NCBI RefSeq assembly: GCF_029906645.1
Contig: NZ_JARYGZ010000004.1
Coordinates: 62,001 to 126,000, forward strand
Direction: 5' to 3'
From: Sphingomonas oryzagri
GTDB lineage: Bacteria; Pseudomonadota; Alphaproteobacteria; Sphingomonadales; Sphingomonadaceae
DNA length: 64,000 nucleotides
Shown here: positions 55,885 through 64,000 of the stretch, one piece after another
Position numbering within the stretch: the first letter of the stretch is position 1
Layout of the letters: the number at the start of each line of letters is the position of its first letter
The notes under the pieces: generated by a model
The model's database searches: none
What the model was told of the DNA's origin: nothing
What the model saw: the letters and a program-made list of their open reading frames with translations, nothing else
Made by a program: the position numbers and the translations under genes

Positions 55885-56559
55885 ATGCGCATTCTCGTCG
55901 TCGAGGACGAACCCACGCTGGGCCGCCAGCTGCGCGCTACGCTGGAGGGCGCGGGCTATGCCGTCGATCTCGCCACCGATGGCGAGGATGGCCATTATCT
56001 CGGCTCCACCGAAACCTATGACGCGATCATCCTCGATCTCGGCCTGCCCGAGATCGACGGGCTGACCGTGCTCGATCGCTGGCGCAAGGAGGGGCGCGAC
56101 ATGCCCGTCCTGGTGCTCACCGCGCGCGACAGCTGGTCGGACAAGGTGGCGGGCCTCGATGCCGGCGCCGACGACTATCTCGCCAAGCCGTTCCAGACCG
56201 AGGAACTGATCGCACGGCTCCGCGCGCTGATCCGCCGCGCGTCGGGCAACGCCTCGTCCGAACTGATCGCCGGCGACGTCCGCCTCGACACCCGCTCCGG
56301 CAAGGTCACCCGCGCGGGCGAGCCGGTGAAGCTGACCGCGCAGGAATACAAATTGCTCAGCTACCTGATGCACCACAAGGGCAAGGTGGTGAGCCGCACC
56401 GAGCTGATCGAGCATATCTACGATCAGGATTTCGATCGCGACTCCAACACGATCGAGGTGTTCGTCACCCGCATCCGCAAGAAGCTGGGCCAGGACATCA
56501 TCACCACCATCCGGGGCCTGGGCTACAGCCTTGAAGAGCCCGACGCCGCCACTGCCTGA
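55885..56559 (+). CDS. OmpR/PhoP-family response regulator
   Basis: The 224-residue regulator has a receiver domain (acidic pocket VVEDEP, phosphoacceptor D51 in IILDLGLPE, lysine in YLAKPF) and an OmpR-type winged helix (KLTAQEYKLLSYLMHHKGKVVSRTELIEHIY, then NTIEVFVTRIRKKLG). The wording is closest to PhoP. Two GTTC repeats 16 bp apart (GTTCCG and GTTCAG) lie about 45-60 bp upstream and might be a binding site, but this is weak. The cognate kinase gene overlaps its 3' end. Confidence 0.9.
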   Translation: MRILVVEDEPTLGRQLRATLEGAGYAVDLATDGEDGHYLGSTETYDAIILDLGLPEIDGLTVLDRWRKEGRDMPVLVLTARDSWSDKVAGLDAGADDYLAKPFQTEELIARLRALIRRASGNASSELIAGDVRLDTRSGKVTRAGEPVKLTAQEYKLLSYLMHHKGKVVSRTELIEHIYDQDFDRDSNTIEVFVTRIRKKLGQDIITTIRGLGYSLEEPDAATA

Positions 56560-58033
56560 CGCGCAGGCCGCCCCCGCCGCCGGCGCCGCCGTCCGTGAGG
56601 AGGGCCGGCGCGAGCGGTGGTGGCGGGTGCCGATAAACATGCTGCGCATTCTCGCATTCATGCGTCCGAAGGGGCGCGAATGGGGCCGTGACGGACGCAC
56701 CGCCGGCTCGCTCACCCGCCGCATGATCGGCGTCGCCGCGCTGTGGATCCTGCTGCTGCTCAGCGGCGGCGGCTATGCGCTCGACAAGCTGCTGGTCGGC
56801 GCGGTGACGCGCAATTTCGACGGCAACCTCGATTACGTGCTGACCGCGATGATCGTGCAGGCCGACATCGGCCCGGACGGCGAGGTCCGCTTCCTGAGGC
56901 CGCTGGCCGACCAGCGCTTCCTCGAGCCCGGATCGGGCCTTTACTGGCAGATTGCCGGCAAGGGGCACGATCTGTTTCCGTCGCGCTCGCTGTGGGACCA
57001 GACGCTCGCCGTCAATCTCGACAAGCCCGCGCCCGACGTCGTCACCTACGACAGCAAGCAGTTCAAGGATGAGGTGCTGCGCGTGCGCGAACGCGACGTG
57101 AAGCTGCCGGGGTCCAAGACCGTCTGGCGCTTCCAGGTCGCGGAAAGCCGCGATTCGCTCAACGACCAGATTGCCATCCTGCGCAAGACGATGGTGCGCA
57201 GTTTCGCCATCCTCGGCATCGGCCTGCTGCTGATGTCGGCGATGCAGACCATCTACGGCCTGTGGCCCCTCCGCAAGGTGCGTCTGGCCATCGCGGGCGT
57301 ACGCTCGGGCCGGTTCAGCCGGGTGGACGTCAAGCTGCCGATCGAGATCCGCCCGATGGTCGAGGAATTGAACGACCTGCTCGCCCACAACGAGAAGCAG
57401 GCGGAGGAGGCGCGCACCCACGCCGGCAACCTTGCCCACGCGCTCAAGACCCCGCTGACCGTCATCATGAACGAAGCGACGGCGCGCTCGCCCGATCTCA
57501 ACGCCACCGTGATGCGCGAGGCACGCACGATGCGGCGGCAGGTGGACCACCACCTCGCGCGGGCGAGGGCGGTCGGCCGGCGCGGATCGGCGCAGAGCCG
57601 GGCGGAGGTCTGGCCGTCGCTGCAGGCGGTGGAGCGCGCGGTCGATCGCCTCTTCCCCGAGGCGGTGATCGATCTCGACGGCGAAAAGACGCTGGCGGTG
57701 CGGGTCGAGCGGCAGGATCTCGACGAACTGCTCGGCAACCTGATGGAAAATGCCGCGAAATATGGCGGTGGCCGCGTATTCGTGACGGTGGGCGCGAAGG
57801 GGCCGATGGTCGAGATCGCGATCGAGGATGACGGTCGCGGCATCCCCGAGGCCGAGCGCGAGAAGATCTTCGAGCGCGGCGCGCGGCTGGATACGGGCAA
57901 GCCCGGCACCGGCCTCGGCCTCGCCATCGTGCGCGACGTGGCCGAAATCTACGGCGGCACGGTGGCGCTGGAGGAGAGCGAGGATCTCGGGGGCCTGCTG
58001 GTGCGGCTGAGCCTGCCGGCGGCGGGAAGCTGA
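56531..58033 (+). CDS. PhoQ-like sensor histidine kinase
   Basis: This kinase of up to 500 residues has two helices (about 65-85 and 215-235) flanking a periplasmic sensor domain, a HAMP-like linker, an H box LAHALKTPLTVIMNE, and an ATPase domain with NLMENAAKYGGG, DDGRGIPE and GTGLGLAIVRDVAE. The frame opens at a TTG that overlaps the regulator gene by 29 bases; ATG codons at 56639 and 56660 are alternatives and the true start is undecided. It forms an operon with the PhoP-type regulator. Confidence 0.85.
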   Translation: MKSPTPPLPDAQAAPAAGAAVREEGRRERWWRVPINMLRILAFMRPKGREWGRDGRTAGSLTRRMIGVAALWILLLLSGGGYALDKLLVGAVTRNFDGNLDYVLTAMIVQADIGPDGEVRFLRPLADQRFLEPGSGLYWQIAGKGHDLFPSRSLWDQTLAVNLDKPAPDVVTYDSKQFKDEVLRVRERDVKLPGSKTVWRFQVAESRDSLNDQIAILRKTMVRSFAILGIGLLLMSAMQTIYGLWPLRKVRLAIAGVRSGRFSRVDVKLPIEIRPMVEELNDLLAHNEKQAEEARTHAGNLAHALKTPLTVIMNEATARSPDLNATVMREARTMRRQVDHHLARARAVGRRGSAQSRAEVWPSLQAVERAVDRLFPEAVIDLDGEKTLAVRVERQDLDELLGNLMENAAKYGGGRVFVTVGAKGPMVEIAIEDDGRGIPEAEREKIFERGARLDTGKPGTGLGLAIVRDVAEIYGGTVALEESEDLGGLLVRLSLPAAGS

Positions 58034-58168
58034 ATCCTCCCCCGTCAGGGGGAGGTGGCGCGGAAGGCGACGGAGGGGAATGGCGGCGGTGTTCTCTTGG
58101 TAACACTCCGCCGTCCGCCCCCTCCACCACGCTTCGCGCGGTCCCCCTCCCCCTTGCGGGGGAGGATT
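58034..58168. repeat. Composite GC-rich intergenic repeat after the kinase gene
   Basis: The 135-bp gap between convergent genes is filled by a CCTCCCCC/GGGGGAGG hairpin, a GGAGGGG-GGCGGCGGTG segment with a matching CCGCCGTC arm, the words CCTCCACCACGCTTCGCGCGG, and a final CCTCCCCC/GGGGGAGG hairpin followed by ATTTT (58147-58170). It parallels the element at 29718-29877. The last hairpin with its T-run can terminate the kinase operon. Confidence 0.65.
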
Positions 58169-59011
58169 TTACAGCCTGTGCCGCGCCACTTCCGGCAGCA
58201 GGATCCGCTCGATCGCCTTGGCGACGCCGTCCTCGTCGTTGGTCGCGCTGACCCAGTCGGCCTCGGTCTTCACCGCCGTCGGAGCCTGCCCCATCGCGAT
58301 CGCGACGCCCGCGCGCTTCAGCATGGGCACGTCGTTCGGCATGTCGCCGATCGCCGCCGTTTCCTCCAGCGGCACGCCGATCGCGGCGCAGAGCGCGACG
58401 ATGCCGTCGCCCTTGTTGGCGAGCGGGTGGGTGATGTCGCAATAATAGGTCTGCGAGCAGGAGATTTCGGCGTCGCTGCCGATCGCGGCCTTGCTGTCCG
58501 CCTCCAGCTTGGTGATGGTCGGCACGTCGTCGCTGACTCCGACGATCTTGTCGATGCGGCCGTGGAGCGACTCCCAGTCGCCGTCGAGCACCGGATCGAC
58601 CATCGCCGATTTCACCTCGTGCGGCACATGCGGGTTGGTCGCGTCGTCGGCGAACCACTTGCCGTCGGCGAACACCCACAGCGAGGCGCCGCTGGCGCGC
58701 ACGATTGCGTAGGCCTTGCGGCTGGCCTCGGCGGACAGGTGCCGGGCCGAGAGGATGTCGCCCGACGGCATCACCAGCGTGCCCCCGTTGAACGCACCGA
58801 GCGGGGCGGTCAGCCCCAGCGCCTTGGCCAGCGGCAGGATGCCGGACGGCGGCCGGGCGCTGATCAGAGTCATGTGGACGGTGGCGTGCTCCAGCCGCCT
58901 TGCCGCATCGACGGTGGCGGGGGCGAGCGTCTTGTCGTGGCGCACCAGCGTGCCGTCGACATCGGACACGAACAGGCGGATCGGCCCGTTGCTTTTCGTG
59001 CCGCCCCTCAT
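58169..59011 (-). CDS. Cof-type HAD phosphatase
   Basis: The 280-residue HAD hydrolase has nucleophile motif FVSDVDGTL, motif II in TLISARPP, a C2-type cap (about 85-200) and motif IV near AIGDMPNDVPMLKRAG. It should dephosphorylate small phosphate esters, perhaps sugar phosphates, given that it is the last gene of the zwf operon. The ATG at 59011 overlaps the zwf stop as ATGA and is preferred to the ATG at 59026. Confidence 0.88.
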   Translation of the reverse strand: MRGGTKSNGPIRLFVSDVDGTLVRHDKTLAPATVDAARRLEHATVHMTLISARPPSGILPLAKALGLTAPLGAFNGGTLVMPSGDILSARHLSAEASRKAYAIVRASGASLWVFADGKWFADDATNPHVPHEVKSAMVDPVLDGDWESLHGRIDKIVGVSDDVPTITKLEADSKAAIGSDAEISCSQTYYCDITHPLANKGDGIVALCAAIGVPLEETAAIGDMPNDVPMLKRAGVAIAMGQAPTAVKTEADWVSATNDEDGVAKAIERILLPEVARHRL

Positions 59012-60492
59012 ACGACGGGATGCCATGCGCGGCCATCGCGCGCCATCAGCGCGTCGGCGCAGGCCGGGCCTTCCGATCCCGCCTTGTAATCCTCCGGCTC
59101 GCCGCCCTTCGCCCAGGCGTTGAGGATCGGCTGCACGATCTCCCAGCCGCGCTCCACCTGATCGGCGCGCTGGAACAGGGCCTGGTCGCCGATCAGCACG
59201 TCGTAGAGCAATGTCTCATAGCCCGTGCGGTGGCCGAGATCGAAATTGTCGGCGTAGCGGAATGCCATGCAGACCTCCTTGGTATCGACCACAGGGCCGG
59301 GCACCTTGGCGTTGAAGTGCAGGTCCAGCCCCTCGTTGGGCTGGATCTGGATGACCAGCTTGTTGGGCGGGATCTTGGCGATGTCCGCTCCGCGGAACAT
59401 GGCGAGCGCGACCGGCTTGAACTGGATGACGATCTCGGTGTCGCGGGCCGCCATCGCCTTGCCGGTGCGCAGGTAGAAGGGCACGCCCGCCCAGCGCCAG
59501 CTATCGACCATCAGCTTCAGCGCGACATAGGTCTCGGTCGTGCTGCTCTTCGCGACATCCGCCGCCTTGAGGTAGGACGTGACCTTCTTGCCGTCGATCG
59601 TGCCGCCGGTGTAGCGGCCGCGCACGGCGTCGGTCTTCGCCTCCTTGGGCGTAGGGACGCGGACCGCCTGCAGCAGCTTCACCTTCTCGTTGCGCACAGC
59701 TTCGGCATCGAAGCTGTTGGGCGGCTCCATGCCGACCATCGCGAGCAGCTGGAACAGGTGGTTGGGCACCATGTCGCGCAGCGCGCCGGTGGCATCGTAG
59801 AAGGCGCCGCGCGTGCCGACGTCCACCGTCTCGGCGGCGGTGATCTCGACATGATCGATGTAGCGCGCGTTCCACACTGCCTCGAGGAAGGCGTTGCCGA
59901 AGCGGGCGACCATGATGTTCTGCACCGTTTCCTTGCCGAGGAAATGGTCGATGCGGAAGATCTGGCTTTCCTCCATCACGCCGAGCAGCACCCTGTTGAG
60001 CGCGCGGGCGGATGCGAGGTCGTGGCCGAACGGCTTTTCCACCACCACGCGGCGGAAGCCGTCGGTTTCCTTGAGCAGGCCGACCTTGGCGAGACTCTGC
60101 GCGATTGGACCGAAGAAGCTGGCAGCGGTGGCGAAATAGAAGGCGACGTTGCCGGAAAGCTGCTTCGCCAGCCCCTCATAGGTGGCGGGATCGTCGAACT
60201 CGCCCTGGAAATAGGCGATCTTCCTGCAGCGTTTCGCCCAGGCCGCCTTGGTGGCCTTGTCGGCGAGATCGAGATGCTGGGCGAGCTGCTGCTGGATGCC
60301 TTCGTCCGGCCCGCGGCTGACGACAAGGATGGCGAGATCGTCGCCGATCAACCCGTCGCGGGTGAGGTTGACCAGTGCGGGGGTGAGCAGGCGGCGGGAG
60401 AGATCCCCCGCGCCGCCGAAGATCACCAGGGTAGCGGGTGGCGCCGGCTCGCCCGGCTTCACCGTGGCCGGGGCCTTCTTACCCCGCGCCAT
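59008..60492 (-). CDS. zwf: Glucose-6-phosphate 1-dehydrogenase
   Basis: Zwf oxidises glucose-6-phosphate to 6-phosphogluconolactone, the entry to the Entner-Doudoroff and oxidative pentose phosphate routes. In this 494-residue enzyme VIFGGAGDLSRRLL is the NADP loop and RIDHFLGKETVQN holds the catalytic histidine and substrate lysine. GVPFYLRTGKAMA is also characteristic. It follows gnd with a one-base TAATG overlap. Confidence 0.95.
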   Translation of the reverse strand: MARGKKAPATVKPGEPAPPATLVIFGGAGDLSRRLLTPALVNLTRDGLIGDDLAILVVSRGPDEGIQQQLAQHLDLADKATKAAWAKRCRKIAYFQGEFDDPATYEGLAKQLSGNVAFYFATAASFFGPIAQSLAKVGLLKETDGFRRVVVEKPFGHDLASARALNRVLLGVMEESQIFRIDHFLGKETVQNIMVARFGNAFLEAVWNARYIDHVEITAAETVDVGTRGAFYDATGALRDMVPNHLFQLLAMVGMEPPNSFDAEAVRNEKVKLLQAVRVPTPKEAKTDAVRGRYTGGTIDGKKVTSYLKAADVAKSSTTETYVALKLMVDSWRWAGVPFYLRTGKAMAARDTEIVIQFKPVALAMFRGADIAKIPPNKLVIQIQPNEGLDLHFNAKVPGPVVDTKEVCMAFRYADNFDLGHRTGYETLLYDVLIGDQALFQRADQVERGWEIVQPILNAWAKGGEPEDYKAGSEGPACADALMARDGRAWHPVV

Positions 60493-61469
60493 TATTGCGG
60501 CATCTCGACGTGGCCGCCGAAGCCGTGGCGCATCGCCGAGAGCAGTTTGTCGCCGAAGGTGTTGTCACTGCGCGAGCGATAGCGGGCGAAAAGCGCGGCG
60601 GAGAGGACGTAGGCGGGCACCGCCTCCTCCATCGCCGCGTCGATCGTCCACTGGCCTTCGCCCGAATCCGCGACCTTGCCGGTATATTGGGTGAGATCGT
60701 GATTGTCGTAGAGCGCGTCCGCCGCCAGATCGAGCAGCCAGGACGAGATCACCGATCCGCGGCGCCATACCTCGGCGATGTCGGGCATGTTGAGCTCGAA
60801 GCGCTGGTCCTCGGGCAGATGCGCGCCATTCTTGGTCTTCAGCACGTCGAAGCCTTCGGCATAGGCGGCCATGATGCCGTATTCGATGCCGTTGTGGACC
60901 ATCTTCACGAAATGGCCCGCGCCCGCCGGACCGGCGTGGATATAGCCCTTCTCCGGGCGGGTCGGCTCGCCGTCGCGGCCGGTGGTGCGGGCGATCGTGC
61001 CGACGCCGGGCGCCAGCGCATCGAAGATCGGATCGAGCCGGTCGACCTGTTCCTTCGGCCCGCCGATCATCATGCAGAAGCCGCGCTCCAGCCCCCACAC
61101 GCCGCCCGACGTGCCGACGTCGACATAGTGCAGGCCCTTGGCCTCCAGCGCCTTCGCGCGGCGCATGTCGTCCTTGTAGAAGGTGTTGCCGCCGTCGATG
61201 ATCGTGTCGCCGGCTTCGAGCAGGCCCGACAGCGTCTCGATCGTCGTCTCGGTGATCTCGCCGGCCGGCAGCATCACCCACACCGCACGGGGCTTGTCGA
61301 GCTTCGACACCATATCCTGCAACGAGGAACCGCCGGTGGCCCCGGCGCTCACGATGTCGGCGACCGCCTTCTCGGCCTGATCGTAAACCACGGTGCTGTG
61401 GCCATGGTCCATCAGGCGCTTGGCGATGCCGCCGCCCATCCGGCCGAGGCCGACGATGCCGATCTGCAT
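60492..61469 (-). CDS. gnd: 6-phosphogluconate dehydrogenase, short (NAD-preferring) type
   Basis: This 325-residue enzyme decarboxylates 6-phosphogluconate to ribulose-5-phosphate. [20 protein letters not shown] is the Rossmann loop, [19 protein letters not shown] holds the substrate contacts, and [19 protein letters not shown] contains the catalytic lysine. The length of about 325 rather than 470 residues places it in the YqeC-like group that usually prefers NAD. It lies 17 bases after tal-pgi and overlaps zwf by one base. Confidence 0.93.
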   Translation of the reverse strand: MQIGIVGLGRMGGGIAKRLMDHGHSTVVYDQAEKAVADIVSAGATGGSSLQDMVSKLDKPRAVWVMLPAGEITETTIETLSGLLEAGDTIIDGGNTFYKDDMRRAKALEAKGLHYVDVGTSGGVWGLERGFCMMIGGPKEQVDRLDPIFDALAPGVGTIARTTGRDGEPTRPEKGYIHAGPAGAGHFVKMVHNGIEYGIMAAYAEGFDVLKTKNGAHLPEDQRFELNMPDIAEVWRRGSVISSWLLDLAADALYDNHDLTQYTGKVADSGEGQWTIDAAMEEAVPAYVLSAALFARYRSRSDNTFGDKLLSAMRHGFGGHVEMPQ

Positions 61470-61486
61470 AAAGACGCTACTCCAGT

Positions 61487-64000
61487 TCAGGCTTGTGTTG
61501 CGGCCTTCAACGCGCGGGCAAGCGCCTCGGGGCCGGATTTCTCGTCCTTCAGGTGGACGCGCAGCACGCGCTGGCCACGCGAAGCCAGCACCTCCATATC
61601 GCCGCGCGCCTGCGCGAGCTGGACGGTGCCGAACGAGGCGCGGTTGCCGGGGATGGCGATATCCTGCGACGGCTCGCGCGTGATCGTCAGGAAGATGCCT
61701 TCCTTCGGGCCGCCCTTATAGGCCTGGCCGGTCGAGTGGAGGAAGCGCGGGCCGAAGCCGGCGACGGTGGCGATTTTCTTGGAGTCGCGCACGTCGACAC
61801 GCATCGCCTCGATCGTCGCCTCGTGGGTCTCGTTGCGCTCGATATACGCGAGGAACCCGAAATAATCGCCGGCCTTGGCGGTCGAAAGGTGCGCCTTCAG
61901 GATCGCCGCCGCGTCGCCGCCATCCACCTTGGCGGGGGCGTAGAAGGCGAAGTCGCCGTCCTCGAAGAAGGGCGTCTCGGGCTTGAGGCTGCCGGACTGT
62001 TCGTACGCCTCGATCAACTGGCGGGTCTGGATCTTGGCGTCCTCGACGTCGGGCTGGTCGAACGGATCGATGCCGATGATCGCGCCGGCGACCGCGGTCG
62101 CGACTTCCCAGCGGACGAACTCCTGGCCGATATCCTCCTTCTTGTTGAGGACGATGGTGACGATCGGCTGGCCGGTGGCCTTGAGCGCTTCCAGCTTCGC
62201 ATGGTCGGCCGACATTGCGTCGCCTTCGAGGTGCAGGTGCACGAAGACGCGGTCGTTACCGTAGTCGGCCGGATCGCCGAGCGGCTCCAGATCGACGGGG
62301 ACGATGCCCTCGCCCTGCTTGCCGGTGCTCTCCGCGATCAGTTGTTCCAGCCACGAACCGAACGGCTTTAGCGTGGGCGAGGGAACGAGCGTCAGCTTGT
62401 CGCGGCCCGCGACGGCGGCGGCGCCCATGATCGCGCCCAGCTCGAAGCCGGGGTTGGCGGCGGGCGGCGCGTCCGGGCCGCACGAGTTCGTCATCAGCGT
62501 GACGACATCGAAGAAGGCGCCGACGTCGATACCGATCGCGGCGGACGGCACCATGCCGAACACGGAGAGCACCGAATAGCGCCCGCCGATCGTCGGATCG
62601 CCGAGGAAGATGTGCGCGTAGCCATGCTCCTTCGCGACCTTCTCCAGCTTGGAGCCGGGATCGGTGATCGCGACGAAGCGCGCGCCGGCCTTGCCCTCGC
62701 CGACCGCCTGCTCGCAGCGCGCGAAGAAGTAAGCGCGCAGCAGTTCCGGCTCCATCGTCGAGCCGGACTTGGAGGCGACGATGTAGAGCGTGTTGGCCGG
62801 GTCGGTCGCATCGGCGACCGAAGCGACCTGGCCCGGATCGGTGCTGTCGAGCGCGTGGAGCTTGGGCGATCCGGCGCCGAGGATGAGGCCCATCACCTCC
62901 GGCCCGAGGCTGGAACCGCCCATGCCGAGAAGGACGACGTCCTTGTATTTCTTCGCTTCGACCGAGAGCGCCTGCAGCGCGGCGATATCGACCTGCTTGC
63001 CCTCGGCGGCGGGCAGCCAGCCGAGCCACTTGCCCTCGTCGCCGCCGGTCCACATCGAGGCGTCGTGCGCCCAAAGCTTGCGCGACCAGCCTTCGGACCG
63101 TGCCTTCTCGATCGAGTCCTTCACCTTCGCGTCGAGATCGGCGGGCAGATCGGCAGAAATCGTATCGAGCTTGCCCGCGAGGAACTTGCCGCGCTTGCCC
63201 GCGACCGCGCCGTAGAGCGAGTCCGCCGCATCGGCGAACGACTTCACGCCATCCTTGACCAGTTGCGCGGTCACGCCGTCGAGATCGAGGCCGAGCTTCT
63301 CGGCCGTCGCCAGCACCTTCTCCGCACCGTCCACATCGGAGACGAGGCTGTTCGAGGTCTCGCCATGATCGCGGAAGGCGTCCATCGTCGCGGGCGGCAT
63401 GGTGTTGACCGTGTCGCGGCCGATCAGCGTCTCGACATAGAGGACGTCCGAATAGGCCTTGTCCTTGGTGCCGGTCGACGCCCAGAGCAGGCGCTGCGGC
63501 TGCGCGCCCTTCTCGGCCAGCGCCTGCCAGCGGGCCGAGGCCGAAACCTCCAGATAATGCTGGTACGCGATCTTGGCGTTGGCGATCGCGATCTTGCCGC
63601 GGATGGCCTTGGCCTCCTCGGTGCCGAGCGCATCGATCTTCTTGTCCATCACGCCATCGATGCGGCTGACGAAGAAGCTGGCGACGCTGGCGATCCTGTC
63701 GATGGCCTCGCCCTTGGCGACGCGCGCCTCGAGCGCCGAAATATACGCCTCCAGCACCTTCTTGTACGCGTCGAGCGAGAAGAGCAGGGTGACGTTGATG
63801 TTGATGCCCGCCTCGATCGCATCGTGGATCGCGGGGACGCCCGGATCGGTGCCGGGGATCTTCACCATCAGGTTCTCGCGATCGACCTCCGCCCACAGCC
63901 GCTTGGCGGCGGCGAGCGTCGTATCGGTCTCCATCGCCAGATAGGGCGAGACCTCGATCGAAACGTAGCCGTCCTTGGCCTCATGCTTGTCGTAGACCGG
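61487..64000 (-). CDS. Bifunctional transaldolase / phosphoglucose isomerase (5' partial)
   Basis: The frame is open to the window edge, giving the last 837 residues. The N-terminal part is transaldolase: [35 protein letters not shown] with the Schiff-base lysine, and [12 protein letters not shown]. The C-terminal part, from about 300 residues on, is phosphoglucose isomerase: [47 protein letters not shown] and [11 protein letters not shown]. Such fusions are known in bacteria that use pentose phosphate and Entner-Doudoroff routes. It is upstream of gnd and zwf in the same leftward operon. Confidence 0.95.
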   Translation of the reverse strand, partial: PVYDKHEAKDGYVSIEVSPYLAMETDTTLAAAKRLWAEVDRENLMVKIPGTDPGVPAIHDAIEAGININVTLLFSLDAYKKVLEAYISALEARVAKGEAIDRIASVASFFVSRIDGVMDKKIDALGTEEAKAIRGKIAIANAKIAYQHYLEVSASARWQALAEKGAQPQRLLWASTGTKDKAYSDVLYVETLIGRDTVNTMPPATMDAFRDHGETSNSLVSDVDGAEKVLATAEKLGLDLDGVTAQLVKDGVKSFADAADSLYGAVAGKRGKFLAGKLDTISADLPADLDAKVKDSIEKARSEGWSRKLWAHDASMWTGGDEGKWLGWLPAAEGKQVDIAALQALSVEAKKYKDVVLLGMGGSSLGPEVMGLILGAGSPKLHALDSTDPGQVASVADATDPANTLYIVASKSGSTMEPELLRAYFFARCEQAVGEGKAGARFVAITDPGSKLEKVAKEHGYAHIFLGDPTIGGRYSVLSVFGMVPSAAIGIDVGAFFDVVTLMTNSCGPDAPPAANPGFELGAIMGAAAVAGRDKLTLVPSPTLKPFGSWLEQLIAESTGKQGEGIVPVDLEPLGDPADYGNDRVFVHLHLEGDAMSADHAKLEALKATGQPIVTIVLNKKEDIGQEFVRWEVATAVAGAIIGIDPFDQPDVEDAKIQTRQLIEAYEQSGSLKPETPFFEDGDFAFYAPAKVDGGDAAAILKAHLSTAKAGDYFGFLAYIERNETHEATIEAMRVDVRDSKKIATVAGFGPRFLHSTGQAYKGGPKEGIFLTITREPSQDIAIPGNRASFGTVQLAQARGDMEVLASRGQRVLRVHLKDEKSGPEALARALKAATQA

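Overview
The window is a 64 kb piece of high-GC chromosome whose gene content points to an alphaproteobacterium of the Sphingomonadales. Supporting features are an ATP12-type F1-ATPase chaperone, an NodT/EmrA/EmrB efflux operon, a fused transaldolase/phosphoglucose isomerase in a zwf-gnd operon, the PrsK/PrsR regulators of exosortase (PEP-CTERM) systems, a cluster of GANTC sites (the CcrM target), and many small secreted proteins typical of sphingomonads. No species can be named from the sequence alone. I see no rRNA, CRISPR array, insertion sequence, integrase, prophage or defence island. One tRNA (Tyr-GTA) is present.

Layout. 0-10.7 kb: the end of atp12, MsrB, a TPR-sulfotransferase, a LytS/LytR-type two-component pair, a MAPEG protein, lipoproteins and a PDZ protein. 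10.7-16.9 kb: the class Ia ribonucleotide reductase, with nrdB and nrdA separated by a small membrane protein and an M28 peptidase. A dense regulatory region lies in front of nrdA. 16.9-24.2 kb: an SDR, a flavin disulfide oxidoreductase, and the operon marR-nodT-emrA-emrB, in which every junction is an ATGA overlap. 24.2-28.7 kb: a biotin operon read leftward, bioF-bioH-like-bioC-bioD-bioA. 28.7-31 kb: a DNA glycosylase, a [2Fe-2S] ferredoxin, a SPOUT RNA methyltransferase and tRNA-Tyr. 31-37 kb: a leucine-degradation operon (isovaleryl-CoA dehydrogenase, mccB, a small secreted protein, mccA) divergent from a LysR regulator. 37-45 kb: a FadE-type acyl-CoA dehydrogenase, a 37-codon membrane ORF, aldo/keto reductase, YpfJ-type metallopeptidase, patatin, 3-hydroxybutyrate dehydrogenase and a DUF4893 lipoprotein. 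45-50.5 kb: exopolysaccharide and exosortase-associated genes (mannose-1-phosphate guanylyltransferase, EpsB-type sugar transferase, a shortened PrsK, PrsR). 50.5-58 kb: RcnB-like protein, DUF815 ATPase, MarR-GNAT fusion, ABC-F protein and a PhoP/PhoQ-type pair. 58-64 kb: tal-pgi (cut by the window edge), gnd, zwf and a HAD phosphatase, all read leftward.

How the parts connect. The bio operon makes the cofactor that the methylcrotonyl-CoA carboxylase encoded 2 kb away needs; this link is inferred from pathway knowledge. The zwf/gnd/tal-pgi operon covers the oxidative and part of the non-oxidative pentose phosphate pathway and feeds the Entner-Doudoroff route. Short dispersed palindromes of two families occupy many gene ends, and one copy lies in frame inside the bioH-like gene. 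The points I consider most worth checking are that in-frame palindrome, the GANTC and NrdR-box cluster before nrdA, the sensor-less PrsK, a two-hairpin sRNA candidate near 8.7 kb, and the 37-codon membrane ORF at 39.8 kb.
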